DNA of 64,000 nt from Plesiocystis pacifica SIR-1 (GTDB lineage Bacteria; Myxococcota_A; Polyangia; Nannocystales; Nannocystaceae). The stretch covers positions 24,662-88,661 of the forward strand of contig NZ_ABCS01000032.1 in assembly GCF_000170895.1 (NCBI RefSeq), read 5' to 3'. The position numbers and the translations under genes are program-made. The notes under the pieces are model-generated. The model was not told the DNA's origin, did no database searches, and saw nothing but the letters and a program-made list of their open reading frames with translations. Positions 61,767 through 64,000 of the stretch are shown one piece after another (position 1 is the first letter of the stretch; every line of letters begins with the position of its first letter).

Positions 61767-62704
61767 GCGCCGCCGACCTCAGCCGCCTGCGGGTCGTGTT
61801 CGCTAGCCCCCGGCGCCTGCCCAAGGCCCGGGAGCTCGACGGCCGCGTGGTCGTGCTGGACATCGCGTTCGCGTCCGAGGGCCTGGGCAAGGGCTTTCGC
61901 AAGACCACCGGCAAGTTCATCACCCAGCTGGGCGACCGCCTCGCGCGCTGGGTCGACCACCACGATCACCCCGCGCACCCGGAGTTCGCCGACGACCCGC
62001 GCTTCGTGCTGGCGACCAAGGCCGAGCACGGCGCGTGCCCGGAGATGATCGACGAGGAGCTGGTCCGCGACACCGGCCCCGTCGACACCGTCGTCGCGCA
62101 CTTCGACCTCGACGGGCTCTACGCGGCGGTCAAGTGGATCCTCGGCGGGCGCGAGCCCTACCCGGGGGCCGACGACGACGCCCGGGCCGTGGACACGCGC
62201 ATCGGCCCCGTGGGCCCGGAGGCCACGGCCATCGACAAGGCCCTGCGCGCCCACTACCGCGACGAGGTGCTCAAGCAGCGGATCATCCGCTACCTCGTCG
62301 AGGGCCTAAAGCCCGGCCCCGAGCGCGAGGCCATCGCCAAGGCGGCCGCGGACTACGACCGGATGGCGGCGCGCTCCGTGGCCATCGCCGACAGCTACGC
62401 CGTCGAGGGCGAGCTGGCCGTGGTGTCCGTGCCCGGAGGCGCCGGCGACTTCGACAAGACCGAGCTGCTCTTGCTCGGGCAAAAGCTCGCCACGGTCGCG
62501 GTGGTCGTCGACGGGGGCAACGTCAGCATCGCGGCGCCCTTCGACTCGGGGCTCAACTTCGTCGACCTGCTCGATCTGGGCGGCGGCATGCCGACGCGGG
62601 TCAACGTCCCGCGCAAGCGCCTCGACGACTCGCTGGCCAAGATCCGCGCGGCCCTCGACGCGCGCTCGAGCTCGGCCTCCGAGTCGGTCGAGCCGAGCGA
62701 GTAG
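61763..62704 (+). CDS. DHH-phosphoesterase-like protein with permuted motif order
   Basis: A 313-aa protein. Motifs of the DHH family (RecJ, NrnA, PPase) are visible but in unusual order: VVLD at 30-33 (like motif II), DHH at 65-67 (motif III), ACPEMIDE at 91-98 (like motif IV), and then HFDLDG at 113-118, which matches motif I and should come first. The last 100 residues resemble a DHHA1 domain, with GGGMP (273-277) where GGGHP is usual. If it is an active phosphoesterase, it is a circular permutation; activity and substrate are inference. It is coupled to the TPR gene by GTGA. Confidence 0.68.
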   Translation: MSAADLSRLRVVFASPRRLPKARELDGRVVVLDIAFASEGLGKGFRKTTGKFITQLGDRLARWVDHHDHPAHPEFADDPRFVLATKAEHGACPEMIDEELVRDTGPVDTVVAHFDLDGLYAAVKWILGGREPYPGADDDARAVDTRIGPVGPEATAIDKALRAHYRDEVLKQRIIRYLVEGLKPGPEREAIAKAAADYDRMAARSVAIADSYAVEGELAVVSVPGGAGDFDKTELLLLGQKLATVAVVVDGGNVSIAAPFDSGLNFVDLLDLGGGMPTRVNVPRKRLDDSLAKIRAALDARSSSASESVEPSE

Positions 62705-62706
62705 CG

Positions 62707-64000
62707 CTACTCGCACCAGCTGGCCGCGTCGGCCCGGGTCTGGGCGCGCTTGGCTTTGGCCGGATCCTCGCGCAGGCCGTCGGCGTAGAGCGTCCAGGTC
62801 GTCGCGTGGTCGGGGATCAGCCGGGTCAGGGTCTTGGCGATCTGCTGGGCCTCGCCCTCCTTGTCCTGGCTGCGGAGGTAGCGGACGGTCAGCTCGCCGA
62901 GATCGATGAGCCAGCCCAGGTCGGGGCGCTTGGACATCCGGGCCAGGCGCCAGGCCTCGAGGAAGCTCTCGGCCGCGGCCTCGACCTCGCCGTCGGTGGC
63001 CTGCATGCGCCCGAGCACGCTGAGCACCCGGGCGCGCTCGCGGGGGCCCTTGCCCCGGCGCTTGGCCTCGTCGATGCGGATCGCGGCGCGTTCGCGGCGG
63101 CCGGCGTCGTGGTCGAGGCGGGCGAGCAGGGCGAGGTTCTCGGCGCTGACGGACAGCGGGTTGGGGGCGCTCGACAGCCGGGTGACGATGGCCGCGATGG
63201 CCTCCGGGAGCGGCTTTTCTTCCGGGGAGTCGCCAGCGGTCGCGTCCGCGTTGGCGCGGGCGCCCCCCTCGGCGATGAAGCGGCGCAGCTCGAGGCTGTC
63301 GCGGACCTGCTCGTCCTCGATGGCCGCGCGCTCGAGCCACTGCGGCCAGGCCGGGTCGGGCTCGGGGGGCAGGCCCCAAAAGCGGGCGTCCTCGAGGCGG
63401 AGCAGCTCGAGCTCGACGAGGCGGCGGTAGTCGTCGGTGTCGAGCAGCGGCGGCGAGACCCGCCCGCCTTGCGTGCTCGGATCCGCAGGCAGGCGGGCGG
63501 CGTCGGACTTGGCCAGCTCGAGCAGGGCCTCGGTCGCCCGGGCGCGGCAGCCGTGCTCGACGAGGAAGTCGGCGTGCAGCCTGGCGTAGCGCGGGTCGAG
63601 GTCGACGGCGATGGACCGGCGCGCGGCGTCGAGGTGGCCGTGGGCGCTGGCGAGGTCTTCGTCGTGGACCGCGAGCAGGGCGAGGAGCTCGTGGGCGCGG
63701 GCGGGCAGGGGACCCTGGCGCACGCGCTCGAGCCGGGCGCGGGCCTGGGCCCGGTCCTTGGCGGCCGCTTCGGGGTCGCGCGCGTCGCCCTCGGAAGCTC
63801 GGGCGATGAGCTGCTCGGCCTCGGCCAGCTCGAGGCGCCAGGGCAGCTCGCCCTCGCCGGCGCTTTGCTGGCGCAGCGCGGCGAGCTTGGCGAGGGCGCG
63901 CTCGGGTTTGTCGAGGGCCCGGAGCTCGGCGACCTGCACGGCGGGGTGCTCGGCGAGGTCGGGGTGGGTCTCGAGCAGGGCCGCGAGGGCGTCGGACTCC
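62707..64000 (-). CDS. TPR-like helical repeat protein (5' end outside window)
   Basis: The C-terminal 430 or so residues of a longer protein; the frame is open to the window edge, so the start and any signal peptide are missing. It is Ala/Leu/Arg-rich helix with TPR-like periodicity (RERARVLSVLGRMQATDGEVEAAAESFLEAWRLARM, VRYLRSQDKEGEAQQIAKTLTRL). No catalytic motif is seen. Its stop lies 2 nt from the stop of the convergent DHH-like gene. GTG 63939 is the first in-frame candidate start inside the window, but residues before it also look coding. Confidence 0.72.
   Translation of the reverse strand, partial: ESDALAALLETHPDLAEHPAVQVAELRALDKPERALAKLAALRQQSAGEGELPWRLELAEAEQLIARASEGDARDPEAAAKDRAQARARLERVRQGPLPARAHELLALLAVHDEDLASAHGHLDAARRSIAVDLDPRYARLHADFLVEHGCRARATEALLELAKSDAARLPADPSTQGGRVSPPLLDTDDYRRLVELELLRLEDARFWGLPPEPDPAWPQWLERAAIEDEQVRDSLELRRFIAEGGARANADATAGDSPEEKPLPEAIAAIVTRLSSAPNPLSVSAENLALLARLDHDAGRRERAAIRIDEAKRRGKGPRERARVLSVLGRMQATDGEVEAAAESFLEAWRLARMSKRPDLGWLIDLGELTVRYLRSQDKEGEAQQIAKTLTRLIPDHATTWTLYADGLREDPAKAKRAQTRADAASWCE

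Overview
The window is about 70% GC and densely packed with genes in short, translationally coupled runs (many GTGA or ATGA stop/start overlaps). A myxobacterium is likely, probably from the Nannocystales (Nannocystis, Plesiocystis or Enhygromyxa type). The reasons are several lipoproteins whose mature ends begin with long Ser/Thr/Glu/Asp spacers, a chemosensory operon carrying a HEAT-repeat protein, FHA-GGDEF and PilZ proteins, long acidic or Lys/Ala-rich tails on housekeeping proteins, and a generally myxobacterial gene set. The assignment is inference from gene content; there is no rRNA or tRNA in the window.

Layout. 1-9.4 kb: a chemosensory operon, cheA (cut by the window start), two cheW, a degenerate receiver protein, a HEAT-repeat protein, cheR and cheB, followed by a GAF protein/CheY pair. 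9.6-16.3 kb: a Xer recombinase, an M50 protease, scpA and scpB (both with long acidic tails), rluB, then the zinc-independent ribosomal proteins S14 and L31B behind a promoter that contains a palindrome, a candidate Zur site. 16.4-19.8 kb: a TldD/TldE-type pair, the second carrying a histone-H1-like Lys/Ala tail. 19.8-29.5 kb: a CysQ-like phosphatase, a membrane protein, a DUF2723-type membrane glycosyltransferase divergent from a TetR regulator, a probable pseudokinase, a lipoprotein and glyA. 29.8-35.4 kb: an FHA-GGDEF cyclase, a beta-propeller-like lipoprotein, a PKD plus dihaem cytochrome lipoprotein and an SRPBCC protein. 35.4-43.4 kb: a complete tryptophan pathway (trpE, G, D, C, F, B, A), interrupted by one opposite-strand zinc-ribbon gene. 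43.5-48 kb: a lipoprotein/TonB-receptor pair and a methyltransferase. 48-56.4 kb: an FAD oxidoreductase, an ADP/ATP-translocase-like carrier, a Tat-exported NAD(P)-epimerase lipoprotein, an acidic lipoprotein, an unknown protein, pssA, a DUF721 protein and a small lipoprotein. 56.5-64 kb: a lipoprotein, a PilZ protein, a polyprenol-phosphate mannosyltransferase, a class IV aminotransferase, an unknown protein, a TPR protein, a DHH-like protein with permuted motif order, and a truncated repeat protein.

Four non-coding patterns stand out. Most genes that begin a transcription unit have a TANNNT-like -10 hexamer ending 6-8 nt before the start codon, which implies widespread leaderless transcripts and also fixes several start codons. 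A 45-bp hairpin repeat (44/45 identical) begins exactly at the stop codon of two unrelated genes 4.2 kb apart. Two other convergent gene pairs are separated by long inverted repeats (21.4-21.6 kb and 48.0-48.2 kb). The S14/L31B unit has a TTGCAA-N17-TAGGTT promoter overlapped by a TGCAAC-N7-GTTGCA palindrome.
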